A DNA stretch of 64,000 bases from Planotetraspora thailandica (GCF_016863335.1 NZ_BOOR01000056.1:1-64000); one strand, 5' to 3'; shown: positions 9,760 to 18,306, counted from the stretch's first letter. Notes: generated from the letters alone by a model not told the origin. Translations and numbers: made by a program.

Positions 9760-9800
9760 AGCTCCCTGACCAGGCCTAAAAAGGTTCCGGCCAGGGAGCT
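9760..9800 (+). terminator. Hairpin terminator of the exporter operon
   Basis: Inverted repeat AGCTCCCTG (9760-9768) / CAGGGAGCT (9792-9800), extended inward by further pairs with one mismatch. It lies directly after the permease stop and before the convergent reductase gene, so it may serve both. Confidence 0.7.
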
Positions 9801-9829
9801 GCTTCGCCCCCCGCCGCCGGTTGGCCGGC

Positions 9830-10597
9830 TCAGGCGAGGGTGTCGATTGCGGTGACCTCTTCGGGGGAGAGGTCGAAGCCCTGCAGGTCGAAGTTGGTGG
9901 CGACGCGCTCCCGGCGGGCGGACCTCGGCAGGATCACGATGTCGTGTTCCAGATGCCAGCGGAGGACGACCTGGGCGGGAGTGACTTCGTGCCTTTGGGC
10001 GATCTCGGTGAGGACCGGGTTGTGCAAGTCGGTGTTCTTGAGGCCGCTGTAGCCCTCGACGACCACCCCTCGGCGGCGGTGCTCCTCCAGCAGGGCCGGG
10101 TCGTGCTGCGCCGGGCTCCACGGAATCTGGTTGACCGCCGGCTGCTGTCCGGTGGCCTCGGTCAGCAGGTCGATCTGTGCCGGGCTGTAGTTGCTGACCC
10201 CGACGTTGCGGACCAGTCCGGCGTCCTTGGCGGACAACAGTTCCTGCCATGCCGAGACGAGCTCGTCTCGGTCCGTCGGCCAGTGGATCAGCCAGAGATC
10301 CACGTAGTCGGTGCCGAGCAGCCGAAGGCTCGACTCCAGGATGCGACGGGCCTGCCGCGCGTTCTGCGGGGGGAGCTTGGTGGTGATGAAGACCTGCTCC
10401 CGGTCCAAGCCGCTGTCTTTCACGGCTCTGCCGACGTCCGACTCGTTCTGGTACAAGGTCGCGGTGTCGACGTGTCGGTAACCGATCTCGAGCGCCGCAC
10501 GCACCGACTCGTACGCCTCCTTGGGCTGGAGTTGCCAGGTCCCAAAACCGATCAACGGCAGCGCAGTGCCACCGGGCAGGTTCACTGTCTTAGTCAT
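9830..10597 (-). CDS. Aldo/keto reductase
   Basis: A 255-residue NADPH-dependent aldo/keto reductase, of the group that includes 2,5-diketo-D-gluconate reductases. The catalytic tetrad is visible: Asp and Tyr in DTATLYQNE, Lys in FITTKLPP and His in WLIHWP. The NADP-binding C-terminal motif ILPRSARRERVATNFD is intact. The start at 10597 (MTKTVNLPGG) fits family N-termini; an ATG three codons upstream (10606) is possible. It stands alone, convergent with the exporter operon. Substrate unknown. Confidence 0.93.
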   Translation of the reverse strand: MTKTVNLPGGTALPLIGFGTWQLQPKEAYESVRAALEIGYRHVDTATLYQNESDVGRAVKDSGLDREQVFITTKLPPQNARQARRILESSLRLLGTDYVDLWLIHWPTDRDELVSAWQELLSAKDAGLVRNVGVSNYSPAQIDLLTEATGQQPAVNQIPWSPAQHDPALLEEHRRRGVVVEGYSGLKNTDLHNPVLTEIAQRHEVTPAQVVLRWHLEHDIVILPRSARRERVATNFDLQGFDLSPEEVTAIDTLA

Positions 10598-10772
10598 GCG
10601 TAGCATTCTGCCCCAACACCCTTTTTTGATCGACGGCCGCTCACTGGCTGTGGCACTTTGTCGAGCTGCTGGTGCGGGCCTCTGCCGCCGCCCTGGCCGA
10701 GGCGGGTCCTGTACGCCGGGGAACAGTCCGGCCCTGCCTCGTCGGACGAGGAAGGGCCGCGGACTCGTCCGG

Positions 10773-11189
10773 TCAGGCTGTGGCGAGATAGGCGGTGAGG
10801 CCGTCGAGCAGGAAGTTGCTGCCCTGTTCGGCCTGGTCGCGGTTTTCGGCGGTGTCGAACGTCTGGGAAAGGCTGATCTGGGTGCGCTCGCCCTGGGCGG
10901 CCAGGTCGACCGCCATCAGGACGGGCTCGTCGCCGCCGGGTACGTTCATGCTCATCACCAGGCGCTTGTTCTCCACGACCTCGGTGTAGCCGCCCGACAG
11001 CGGGACGCGGGTGCCGCCGGGGATGACCATGACCGAGCTCCAGGCGCCGCCGGGCCGGACGTCCAGGACGACGTCTTCGGCGCTGGCCCAGGTACCGTAG
11101 ATGTCGGCGATGGTCCACGCGGACCAGACCTTGTCGACCGGGGCGTCCAGGGTGCGGGTGAGGTTGTAGTCGTATCCGACCGTGCTCAT
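10773..11189 (-). CDS. SRPBCC (AHSA1-like) domain protein
   Basis: A 138-residue protein of the START/SRPBCC superfamily, Activator of Hsp90 ATPase homologue-1-like group. Signs are N-terminal LTRTLDAPVDKVWSAWT, the DVRPGGAWSSVM centre and C-terminal TAENRDQAEQGSNFLLDGL helix. It binds a small hydrophobic ligand by analogy; its actual role is unknown. It is divergent from the MarR regulator at 11299, and the 11-bp inverted repeat between them (11255-11279) makes it a likely target. Confidence 0.9.
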   Translation of the reverse strand: MSTVGYDYNLTRTLDAPVDKVWSAWTIADIYGTWASAEDVVLDVRPGGAWSSVMVIPGGTRVPLSGGYTEVVENKRLVMSMNVPGGDEPVLMAVDLAAQGERTQISLSQTFDTAENRDQAEQGSNFLLDGLTAYLATA

Positions 11190-11223
11190 GGCGCATCTCC
11201 TTGTCTGACCCCTGTCGGGGGGC

Positions 11224-11253
11224 TTGGTGGATCAACTGATCTCAAGGTATAAT
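11224..11253 (+). promoter_or_regulatory. Promoter of the MarR gene
   Basis: TTGGTG (11224-11229) and a perfect TATAAT (11248-11253), 18 bases apart, point toward the MarR gene. This is an unusually consensus-like -10 for a GC-rich genome. The perfect inverted repeat at 11255-11279 begins two bases after the -10 and would cover the transcription start. Confidence 0.6.
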
Positions 11254-11254
11254 A

Positions 11255-11279
11255 ACGATCATTGATAGTCAATGATCGT
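11255..11279. promoter_or_regulatory. Perfect inverted repeat, probable MarR operator
   Basis: ACGATCATTGA (11255-11265), three bases, then TCAATGATCGT (11269-11279): 11-base arms with no mismatch. The site lies between the divergent MarR and SRPBCC genes just after the TATAAT box. Autorepression and joint control are the usual arrangement for MarR proteins. The translation start at 11299 is kept clear of the operator, which supports that start choice. Confidence 0.75.
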
Positions 11280-11298
11280 GATGAAATTTGGAGTCGAG

Positions 11299-11772
11299 AT
11301 GGACGCCGACAGCAGGGAGCCGGACTTGGGGATGCTGATCGGGCAGATGGGGCGGGCGCTGCAGGATGAACTGTTCTCCCGCCTCGCCGAGCAGGGCCAT
11401 CCCCAGGTGCAGCCGCGGCACGGCACGGTGCTGGCCGTGCTGCCCGCTTCGGGCGCGCGGGCGACCGAGCTCGCGCAGCGGTCCGGGCAGCACAAGCAGA
11501 TCGTCGGGACCATCGTCGATGAACTGGAGCGGCTCGGCTATGTGCGCCGGGAAGCCGACCCGAGCGATCGGCGCGCGAAGCTCGTCGTCCCCACCGAGAC
11601 CGGCCTGGACGAGGTCGACAAGGGCCGCGCCATCCTCGCGCAGATCGAACAGCGCCACCGCCAGGAGTTGGGGAGCGAGGTCTATCGGGTCTTCATGACG
11701 GCCCTCGAACACGTCACACGATCCCAGCGCGCCTGGCGGCAGTTGAGCGACGTCCCCGCCGACGGAGGATGA
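11299..11772 (+). CDS. MarR-family transcriptional regulator
   Basis: A 157-residue winged-helix repressor. The winged helix lies at about 35-100, with helix ATELAQRSGQHKQIVGTIVDELERLGYV and the typical wing READPSDRRAKLVVPTETG. N- and C-terminal helices form the dimer interface. ATG 11299 is preferred over 11272 because GGAG (11290-11293) lies five bases upstream and the earlier ATG falls inside the operator. Probably represses itself and the SRPBCC gene, released by a small aromatic ligand (family knowledge). The SDR gene 134 bases downstream may also be under its influence. Confidence 0.9.
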   Translation: MDADSREPDLGMLIGQMGRALQDELFSRLAEQGHPQVQPRHGTVLAVLPASGARATELAQRSGQHKQIVGTIVDELERLGYVRREADPSDRRAKLVVPTETGLDEVDKGRAILAQIEQRHRQELGSEVYRVFMTALEHVTRSQRAWRQLSDVPADGG

Positions 11773-11906
11773 ATCGAAGGAAGGCCGTCATCCACCTGGC
11801 CTTCTACGCCGCCCGGCCCGGCGCCAGGTCCGCGATCGCTGTTGCTGAGAATGTCTTCGCGGCCTCGTAATCCAACCCGGTGCCAGAAAGAAGGGAACCG
11901 ATCATC

Positions 11907-12746
11907 ATGTCCACCTGGCTGATCACCGGATGCTCGACCGGTCTCGGAAGAGCCCTTGCCGAAGCCGTGCTCGCCCGCGGCGACAATGCCGTCGTCACCG
12001 CCCGAGACGTGTCGAGCGTGCAGGATCTCGCCGCCGTCCACCCTGAAACCGCCCTCGCGCTCACCCTCGATGTGACCGAGCGGGCCCAGGTCGAGAAGGC
12101 GGTACGCCGCACCGAGGAGCGCTTCGGCTCCATCGACGTGCTCGTGAACAACGCCGGCTACGGATACCGCGCCGCCGTAGAGGAAGGAGACGACGCGGAC
12201 GTCCAACGCCTGTTCGCCACCAACTTCTTCGGCGCCGTGGCTTTGATCAAGGCCGTCCTGCCCGGGATGCGTGCCCGGCGCTCCGGCGCCATCGTGAACA
12301 TCTCCTCGATCGGCGCCCGGATGACACCCGCCGGATCCGGCTACTACGCGGCCTCGAAGGCGGCGCTTGAGGGCATGACCGGCTCGCTGCGCAAAGAACT
12401 GGCGCCGCTGGGCATCACCGCCTTTTCCGTTGAGCCGGGCGGGTTCCGCACCGACTTCGCCGGCCGCTCGCTCACCCAGTCCGCCGAGGCCATCCAGGAC
12501 TACGCCGAGACCGCCGGCAAACGCCGCAAGGAGAACGACACCGTCCACGGCACCCAGCCCGGCGACCCTGCCAAGGCGGCACAAGTGATCATCACTGCCG
12601 TCCAGTCACCGGAACCGCCGGCTCTTCTCCTGCTCGGCGGGGACGCGATCGACACGTTCCGCAGCGTCCTCGATGCCGACCGCGCTTCCCTGGACGCCTG
12701 GGCTCAGCTGAGCGCCGGCACTGACATCGATGAGCAACAACTGTGA
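11907..12746 (+). CDS. Short-chain dehydrogenase/reductase
   Basis: A 279-residue classical SDR: cofactor loop TGCSTGLG at the N-terminus, NNAG motif (DVLVNNAGYGYRAAVEE), catalytic Ser in NISSIGA and YxxxK in YYAASK. The family of oxidoreductases with TGCSSGLG/FGTDFAGRS-like sequences (here FRTDFAGRSL) fits. The start at 11907 follows GAAGGGAA; an in-frame GTG at 11880 would add an unlikely extension. Substrate unknown; the position after a MarR regulator suggests detoxification or stress metabolism (inference). Confidence 0.92.
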   Translation: MSTWLITGCSTGLGRALAEAVLARGDNAVVTARDVSSVQDLAAVHPETALALTLDVTERAQVEKAVRRTEERFGSIDVLVNNAGYGYRAAVEEGDDADVQRLFATNFFGAVALIKAVLPGMRARRSGAIVNISSIGARMTPAGSGYYAASKAALEGMTGSLRKELAPLGITAFSVEPGGFRTDFAGRSLTQSAEAIQDYAETAGKRRKENDTVHGTQPGDPAKAAQVIITAVQSPEPPALLLLGGDAIDTFRSVLDADRASLDAWAQLSAGTDIDEQQL

Positions 12747-13120
12747 CCATGTGGGCCCCTGTGGCTGACCAAGGAGTCGGCCCTCGAAGGTGATCTCGGC
12801 GGTCAGGAGGGCGGCTCCGTCCCTGCGGGGCAGGCATTCCGGCTAGCGGGATGACGGGGGCCCGGCCTGCGGGATCGGAGATGGGTGCTGCCTTCATAGT
12901 GGGATTGCATGCTGCCCTAGAAGACTTCCGTACTGCGCGGCGGAATCCTGAGAGGAGCCGTAGCCGGAGGGTAGGGGAGCCATGGCGGCGACGACCCTTT
13001 CCACTGGGCCCGCCTCAGCATGGTTCGAGATCGCGACTCGCTTTTGACGGGGAGAGGTCGCCATGAGGGGGAGAGCGCCTGGGGAGTGAGGCCCAGGGCT
13101 TCGCACGGTAGGAGGGAGAC
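12747..13120. other. Intergenic stretch, no gene recognised
   Basis: A 374-base gap between the SDR and XRE genes. Short open frames exist on both strands but none has a recognisable motif together with a ribosome binding site. The right end carries a strong site (TAGGAGGGAGAC) for the XRE gene. No clear hairpin or repeat was seen. Confidence 0.5.
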
Positions 13121-13963
13121 ATGTGCAACAAGAGCCCACTTGGGGAGTTTCTGAGGGCGAGGCGGCGGCTCACGAGCCCTGCCACAGCAGGGGTGCCACA
13201 CGTTGACTACCGTCGTAGAACGCCAGGGTTGCGGCGCGATGAGGTGGCGATGTTGGCCGGCCTCAGCATCGGCTACTACACGCGGTTGGAACAGGGCAAA
13301 CAGCGCTGCCCGTCGGAGCAGGTGATCGGTGCCCTGGCGCGGGTCTTCTGTCTTGACACGGACGCCACCGCGCATCTCTACGAGCTCGCACACCCCCGCG
13401 CGCGCATCCGAGAGTCCACCCATCGGCCCATCGATCCCGACGTGGTGCGACTGATGGAGCGATGGACACACGCGCCGGCTTTCGTGGTGAACCACCGCTG
13501 GGACGTCTTGGTGCGCAACCGGTTGTCCACCGCCTTGTGGGAGGGGTACGAGTACGTGGACAACCTGATGCGCTTTACCTTCCTCAATCCGGAGTCGCGC
13601 GAGTTCTATCTCGAGTGGGAGAAGGAAGCAGCCTTCAAGGTGGCCCATCTACGCGCCACGACGGTAGCGGTCCACCACGACGCCTTCCTGCGCGATCTCA
13701 TCGCTGAACTCTCAGGCAACAGCGAGGACTTCCGCCGGCTCTGGGCACGCCATGACGTATGCATCACCGCGCGGGAACCCAAGCGCCTGCATCATCGGAG
13801 AGTCGGCGACCTGATCCTCTGGTGCCAGATGTTCTCCATTGAGGGCGCTCCCGGCCATCTCATTTTCGTCTCCCAGGCTGAGCCCGGCTCCCCGTCAGAG
13901 CACGCGCTCGCCAGGATGGCCGGCATGGGCCGCGGCCCGCGCCACATCACGTTCTGCCACTAG
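13121..13963 (+). CDS. XRE-family regulator with MmyB-like ligand-binding domain
   Basis: A 280-residue regulator. An N-terminal Cro/C1 helix-turn-helix (about 8-85) contains RRRTPGLRRDEVAMLAGLSIGYYTRLEQG, followed by the MmyB-like C-terminal domain (about 110-270; WDVLVRNRLSTALW, NLMRFTFLNPESREFYLEWE, VRFDAFLRDLIAELSG-type segment, CHHRVGDLILWCQMF). This architecture is widespread in actinomycetes, usually next to an SDR or oxidoreductase that it represses. The SDR at 11907 is the nearest candidate, though 374 bases upstream and on the same strand. AGGAGGGAGAC before ATG 13121 fixes the start. Confidence 0.92.
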   Translation: MCNKSPLGEFLRARRRLTSPATAGVPHVDYRRRTPGLRRDEVAMLAGLSIGYYTRLEQGKQRCPSEQVIGALARVFCLDTDATAHLYELAHPRARIRESTHRPIDPDVVRLMERWTHAPAFVVNHRWDVLVRNRLSTALWEGYEYVDNLMRFTFLNPESREFYLEWEKEAAFKVAHLRATTVAVHHDAFLRDLIAELSGNSEDFRRLWARHDVCITAREPKRLHHRRVGDLILWCQMFSIEGAPGHLIFVSQAEPGSPSEHALARMAGMGRGPRHITFCH

Positions 13964-14239
13964 ACACGTGGCCGCACTTCGACGACGACCCTGATGGAAT
14001 CATGCGTTCGAGACCATCCGTCTCAGCAGGCGTCGGCAACATGGCGGGCGCGCCGAAGGCCGCCGCGACGGCGATCGAGGTTACGGGACTGGCATAACGC
14101 GGTTACGGCAGGGCGTGCGTAGACCCCAGCCGAGCGATCCTCACGATGACTCCTCCACCGCGCCGACTTTCGCGGAAACCGATGCACGGGGACGCGGGGT
14201 GGGCGGTGACGCGACGGCCACCGCCCACACGTCGGAGTC

Positions 14240-14854
14240 CTACTGGAGGAGCTCCTTCATCGTCGCGATCTCCGCAGACTGGCTGGAGATGATCGAGCCG
14301 GCCAGTTGCTTGGCCGGTTCGTAGACGCCGTTGCTCTGCTCGTCCTTGGCCATCGTGATGGCGCCCTCGTGATGCTGGATCATCATGGTGAGGAACGCCT
14401 TGTCGAAGGCGGCCCCGGAGAGCGTGCCGAGCTTCTTCATGTCCTCGTCGGACATCATGCCGGGCATGCCGTGGTCCATGGACATGCCATCGGTGCGAGG
14501 CACCTGCATTCCCCAACTCGTGAGCCAGCCGCTCATGGTCTGGATCTCCGGGTCCTGCGCCGCTTCGATCTGGGCGGCCAACTTCCTGACCTCGGGGCTT
14601 GCGGCTTTGGTGTCGGCCAGCTTGGCCATTTTCACTGCCTGACGGTGGTGCGGGATCATCATCTGGGTGAACATGACGTCGCTATCGTTGTGCTCTGCTT
14701 CGGCGCCCACTGTGGTCGCGGGCGGGGCTGATGAGGTGGCCGGCGTTGATGACATCGCGGACATGTCATGAGTGCTGATATCCGTGGCGCTACAGGCCGT
14801 GACCAGCAGCCCGGCCGCCACCAATCCGGCCGAGCCCAGGACGAGACGGTTCAT
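14240..14854 (-). CDS. DUF305 family lipoprotein
   Basis: A 204-residue secreted protein with lipoprotein signal peptide (lipobox VTAC) and a Ser/Thr/Pro-rich linker, then a duplicated ferritin-like DUF305 fold. The two diagnostic motifs are MMIPHHRQAVKMA and MMIQHHEGAITMA, and a Met/His-rich connector (DGMSMDHGMPGMM) lies between them. DUF305 proteins are associated with copper or other metal handling; the Met/His clusters fit metal binding (inference). It lies 95 bases downstream of the His-rich membrane protein on the same strand, so the two probably act together. Confidence 0.93.
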   Translation of the reverse strand: MNRLVLGSAGLVAAGLLVTACSATDISTHDMSAMSSTPATSSAPPATTVGAEAEHNDSDVMFTQMMIPHHRQAVKMAKLADTKAASPEVRKLAAQIEAAQDPEIQTMSGWLTSWGMQVPRTDGMSMDHGMPGMMSDEDMKKLGTLSGAAFDKAFLTMMIQHHEGAITMAKDEQSNGVYEPAKQLAGSIISSQSAEIATMKELLQ

Positions 14855-14924
14855 AGAAGGACAACCTCCGTGCTTGTGATCTGTTGTGAGCCGCAGGCGG
14901 TCGAGGGAGACCGCCGTGCACCTG

Positions 14925-15329
14925 TCACAGCCGGAGCACGGAGAGTTGCGCGAGCGTGGGACCTCGTGGGCGCATCAGGACTGGATGACGGAGAGCCTGT
15001 CCACGTGATCGGACGGCCGGCTGCTCCCACCTATGGCCCGACGCCGCAGTCATGAGAAGCAGCACTGCTCCGGCGAGCAGAAAGGCGAGACAAACCTGAC
15101 CGCCCCCATGGCCGTCGTGCGGTGCAGGGCTGCCGCCGTCATGCTGTGCGCCGGGCGACATCGGCATCGGCAGCGCATGATCGTGACCAAGATCCGCAAA
15201 GACGCTCGGGGCGGCGACGGGCCCCGGCGATGGCTGCAAGCCATGCATGGCGAACAGTCCGCAAACTACGGCGGCAAGCATGAGGAGCCCACCCAACGAG
15301 TGTGCGAGCATGCGAGCGGGCCTGGTCAC
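14925..15329 (-). CDS. Small His-rich membrane protein (DUF6153-like)
   Basis: About 134 residues with two hydrophobic segments (MLAHSLGGLLMLAAVVCGLF and VCLAFLLAGAVLLLMTAA). They flank an extracytoplasmic loop rich in His, Met, Gly and Pro (DLGHDHALPMPMSP, HDGHGGGQ). This resembles the DUF6153 family often found beside DUF305 genes (recognition moderate). The frame opens at 15368; GTG 15329 puts a short basic segment before the first membrane helix and is my choice, without a clear ribosome binding site. A role in copper handling with the neighbouring lipoprotein is inferred from the His-rich loop only. Confidence 0.7.
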   Translation of the reverse strand: MTRPARMLAHSLGGLLMLAAVVCGLFAMHGLQPSPGPVAAPSVFADLGHDHALPMPMSPGAQHDGGSPAPHDGHGGGQVCLAFLLAGAVLLLMTAASGHRWEQPAVRSRGQALRHPVLMRPRGPTLAQLSVLRL

Positions 15330-15474
15330 GTTGTCACAGTATCGACGCGTTCGCCTGAATCCTGCCACGCCGCCCCAACGAAGGAGTCATCGCTGACTAT
15401 CGAATTTGGTCAGTCTGAGTGCGCTCTGGCAGCCGGTCGGACCAAATGCGTGACGCAGTGACAACCAGGCTGCT

Positions 15475-15522
15475 GCGCTCGATCAGCTCCGCCGCCGCGC
15501 CGGTGCTGTCCAGCACCGGCGC
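15475..15522 (-). pseudogene. Relic of a response-regulator receiver domain
   Basis: Read on the minus strand this stretch encodes APVLDSTGAAAELIER. It matches MPVLDGAGAAAELIER, the segment just after the phospho-Asp in RR7 (27803-27850), at 13 of 16 residues; the DNA agrees at about 38 of 48 bases. Frame and similarity fade on both sides and there is no start or helix-turn-helix, so this is a fragment and not a gene. It lies just outside the left end of the seven-system array and suggests a lost regulator. Confidence 0.55.
15497..15522. terminator. Perfect hairpin downstream of M1
   Basis: GCGCCGGTGCTG (15497-15508), two bases, CAGCACCGGCGC (15511-15522): perfect 12-base arms. It lies about 60 bases beyond the stop of M1 (minus strand) and could end that transcript. 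It overlaps the receiver relic, so the symmetry may partly be an accident of the old coding sequence. No T-run follows. Confidence 0.5.
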
Positions 15523-15580
15523 TCCCTGGCCTCGGTGAACAACGTCACCAGGCGGCCCGGCACGACCGTGCTTCCGGGGA

Positions 15581-16291
15581 TCATGCCGCGGTGACCTCGG
15601 CGCCGCCGGCCAGCAGCGGCCCTGCGGATGTCTCGCCGCCGCCTCGCCAGAGGCCGTACGCCGCGACAGCGGCGCCCAGGGCCATCACGCAGACGCTCGC
15701 GACCTCGAGGACGCCGCCTGTGACGACGTTGTCTCCGACGACGCCGGCCGCGAAGAGAACGGGCGCCAAGGGCGAGGTCACGCCACGGCGCACCAGGGCG
15801 ATCAGCACCAGCAGCATGGAGAGCATCCCCAAGAACACGTAGTAGGTCACCGGCACAGCCCAGAGCCCTGGGCCCTGGAAGCGCTCCACGACGAATTCCT
15901 CCATCGCCGTCTGGTTCAGACCGGATGCCCCGGTCTCGACCAGAATCAGGTGGAACATCGCGAATGCGCCGGAGCACGGGACTGCGGGCACCAGCAGGGC
16001 CCACCCGATCCGCCCCGCGACGCTGCCTCGCATGATGGGCCCCAGACCGGCGAGGGCGAGCCCGAGCAGGGCCGCGGCGCCGAGCGCGATCAGACCACCG
16101 GCGGTGAGCCGGCCGCTGCCCTCGGCGATGGCCGCGATCGAGGTGGTTTCGTCCAGGTCACCGAAAACCGACTCCGCGACCGCGACGCACAGCCACGATC
16201 CGACCAGCGCCAACGCGGTGACCCGGAGCGACGGCACCTGACCCGCGCCCTCGCCGGGCCGGAACGGGGGTAAGGGCTTGAGGAGTTTCAT
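15581..16291 (-). CDS. M1: small polytopic membrane protein of the TCS array
   Basis: A 236-residue protein with about six hydrophobic segments (VTALALVGSWLCVAVAESVF; LTAGGLIALGAAALLGLALAG; IGWALLVPAVPCSGAFAMFH; LWAVPVTYYVFLGMLSMLLVL; LAPVLFAAGVVG; VASVCVMALGAAVAAYGLW). A short acidic loop follows the first segment (GDLDETTSIAAIAEGSGR). No enzyme or transporter motif is visible. The order of first helix, acidic outside loop with an AIAE-type stretch, then second helix recurs in M4 and more loosely in the other array proteins. Start 16291 fits a short basic N-terminus. It is divergent from the TCS3 kinase at 16451, hence a probable target or sensory partner (inference). Confidence 0.8.
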   Translation of the reverse strand: MKLLKPLPPFRPGEGAGQVPSLRVTALALVGSWLCVAVAESVFGDLDETTSIAAIAEGSGRLTAGGLIALGAAALLGLALAGLGPIMRGSVAGRIGWALLVPAVPCSGAFAMFHLILVETGASGLNQTAMEEFVVERFQGPGLWAVPVTYYVFLGMLSMLLVLIALVRRGVTSPLAPVLFAAGVVGDNVVTGGVLEVASVCVMALGAAVAAYGLWRGGGETSAGPLLAGGAEVTAA

Positions 16292-16450
16292 GAGGGTACT
16301 CCGGTAGTTCGGGAATGGTGCGGCCACGCTAGGTCGCCGCCGGCCGCCGGTGCGTCCGCCGTGACGGACCTTTCGCCTCATCCATATGGAGTAGGCCGCC
16401 GCTACCGAGGGCATGATCCGCTGGAGGCCGCCCCGCATTACAGTTCGCCC

Positions 16451-17620
16451 ATGCGCAATCCGTTGTCGCGGCGCCGGTGGGTCTTCGACCTCTTCCTCGC
16501 AGTGCTGGCCGCGGCTGCGTCGATCGCCCAGCTCGTCATACCGAACAACGACGGCTACTTCGGCGGACCGATGTGGCTCAACGTGGTCGTCTCCCTGCTG
16601 AGGACGGTCCCCCTGGCCGTACGCCGGGTCTGGCCTGTCCCTGTCGCGGTCGTCGTGTTCACGTCGGACATCCTCGCGAGCCTGTCCGTTCCCCACACCT
16701 CCACCTTCTGGGGCACGGTGCTGCCGATGGCAATCGCGATGTACTCGGCGGCACGCTGGAGCGACGCGCGACGGTCACTGCTGATACTGCCGCTCCCGGT
16801 GGCCGCCTTCGCGCTGTACCCGATCCACATGCGGAGCTTCGGAGGGTGGGAAGACATCCTCTTCCCGCTGATGATCCTGTGGCCGACTTTCATCGCGGGG
16901 TACCTGATCAACCGGCTCCTGCGGCAGCGTCACGACCTCAAGGAAGCACTGCGCCAGCTTGCCGAGCAGCGCGACGCGCACAGCCGCCACATCGTGCTGG
17001 AGGAGCGGACCCGGATCGCCCGTGAGATGCACGACGTGCTCGCGCACGGCGTGACCGTCATGGTGGTACAGACGGGCGCTGCGCGGATGGAGCTCGACGA
17101 GTCCGCGACCGCGGCGCGCGAGTCGCTTCTCGCGGTGGAGGCCACCGGGCGGCAGGTCATCGCCGAGCTGCGCCGGACGCTCAACCTGCTGCGACTGGCC
17201 GACGACCTCCCCCCGTCCGGGCATCCCTCGCCCGGTCTGGCGGACCTGCCGGAACTCGTCGCGTCGATGCGCAAGGCCGGCCTGACGGTGGACCTGCACC
17301 TTCCCAAGCATGTCGAAGCCGATCCGGGGCGGGAGCTGGCGGTCTACCGGGTCGTCCAGGAGGCCCTGACCAACTCGCTGCGGCATGCCGGCCGTACCCG
17401 AGTGCACGTACGCATCGCCGCCGACCCGCACCTGGAGGTCGAGGTGGCCGATGCAGGCCCGCGCCACGGAGACGGGCGCGGATCCAGGCTCGGAGGCGGC
17501 CACGGACTGATCGGCATGAAGGAGCGGGTCACGATGTACGGCGGTCGGCTGCTGGCGGAACCACGCGGATCAGGATTCGTCGTGCACGCCGCCTTTCCAC
17601 CCGCGGAGCGTGTGCATTGA
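16451..17620 (+). CDS. TCS3 sensor histidine kinase (compact class)
   Basis: A 389-residue kinase with hydrophobic segments at about 12-30, 42-70, 84-100, 110-124 and 137-155. A charged linker leads to the HisKA_3 box REMHDVLAHG (His194) and an HATPase domain (EALTNSLRHAG; the G-box ADAGPRHGDGRGS is unusual, with D-A-G-P in place of D-x-G-x-G). ATG 16451 places the basic MRNPLSRRR directly before the first helix; an in-frame GTG at 16361 would extend it by 30 residues into the intergenic region. It overlaps the regulator by four bases. The divergent partner is M1. Confidence 0.9.
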   Translation: MRNPLSRRRWVFDLFLAVLAAAASIAQLVIPNNDGYFGGPMWLNVVVSLLRTVPLAVRRVWPVPVAVVVFTSDILASLSVPHTSTFWGTVLPMAIAMYSAARWSDARRSLLILPLPVAAFALYPIHMRSFGGWEDILFPLMILWPTFIAGYLINRLLRQRHDLKEALRQLAEQRDAHSRHIVLEERTRIAREMHDVLAHGVTVMVVQTGAARMELDESATAARESLLAVEATGRQVIAELRRTLNLLRLADDLPPSGHPSPGLADLPELVASMRKAGLTVDLHLPKHVEADPGRELAVYRVVQEALTNSLRHAGRTRVHVRIAADPHLEVEVADAGPRHGDGRGSRLGGGHGLIGMKERVTMYGGRLLAEPRGSGFVVHAAFPPAERVH

Positions 17621-18273
17621 TCCGCGTGCTGGTGGCCGACGACCAGGCGCTGGTGCGTGCCGGTTTCCGCTCCATCCTGGAGAAGCAGCCGGACATCGAC
17701 GTGGTGGGCGAGGCCGGGGACGGGGTCGAGGCCGTGTACATGGCCCGAACCCTGCGGCCGGACCTGGTGTTGATGGACATTCGGATGCCCCGGCAGGACG
17801 GGCTTTCGGCCACGGAGGAACTGATGGCCTCCGAGGCGCCTCCCCGCATCGTCGTGCTCACCACCTTCGACGCGGACGAGTACGTCTACGCCGCGTTGCG
17901 CGTCGGGGCCACCGGATTCCTGCTCAAGGACATCTCACCTGAGGACCTGGTCGCCGCTGTCCGCAATGCCATGTCAGGGGACGCGATGCTCTCCCCGCGG
18001 ATCACCCGGCGCCTGATCGAATCCTTCGTGGGGAGCCCGCCGCCGGCCGGCGGGGTCCCGGAGGCGCTGCGCGGCCTCACCGGCCGTGAGCTCGACGTGC
18101 TCCGCGAGCTGGCGACGGGGGCGACCAACGCCGAGATCGGGGTCCGGTTGTGCCTGGCCGAGACGACGGTCAAAACCCACCTGGCTCATGTGTTCGCCAA
18201 GCTACAGGTGCGGGACCGGGTGCAGGCCGTCGTGCTGGCCTACGAAAGCGGGCTGGTCCGTCCTTCCGCGTGA
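17617..18273 (+). CDS. TCS3 response regulator (NarL/LuxR family)
   Basis: A 218-residue regulator: receiver MIRVLVADDQALVRAGF with phospho-Asp54 (VLMDIRMPRQDG), TTFDADEYVYAALRVGATGFLLKD, then LuxR helix-turn-helix (LTGRELDVLRELATGATNAEIG ... ETTVKTHLAHVFAKLQV). The start codon is TTG, sharing TTGA with the kinase stop. It belongs to the same subclass as RR2, RR5 and RR6. Likely targets are its own operon and divergent M1 (inference). Confidence 0.93.
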   Translation: MIRVLVADDQALVRAGFRSILEKQPDIDVVGEAGDGVEAVYMARTLRPDLVLMDIRMPRQDGLSATEELMASEAPPRIVVLTTFDADEYVYAALRVGATGFLLKDISPEDLVAAVRNAMSGDAMLSPRITRRLIESFVGSPPPAGGVPEALRGLTGRELDVLRELATGATNAEIGVRLCLAETTVKTHLAHVFAKLQVRDRVQAVVLAYESGLVRPSA

Positions 18274-18306
18274 CCTCCCGGATTCGTCCCGGAAAGCAGG
18301 ACGCCG

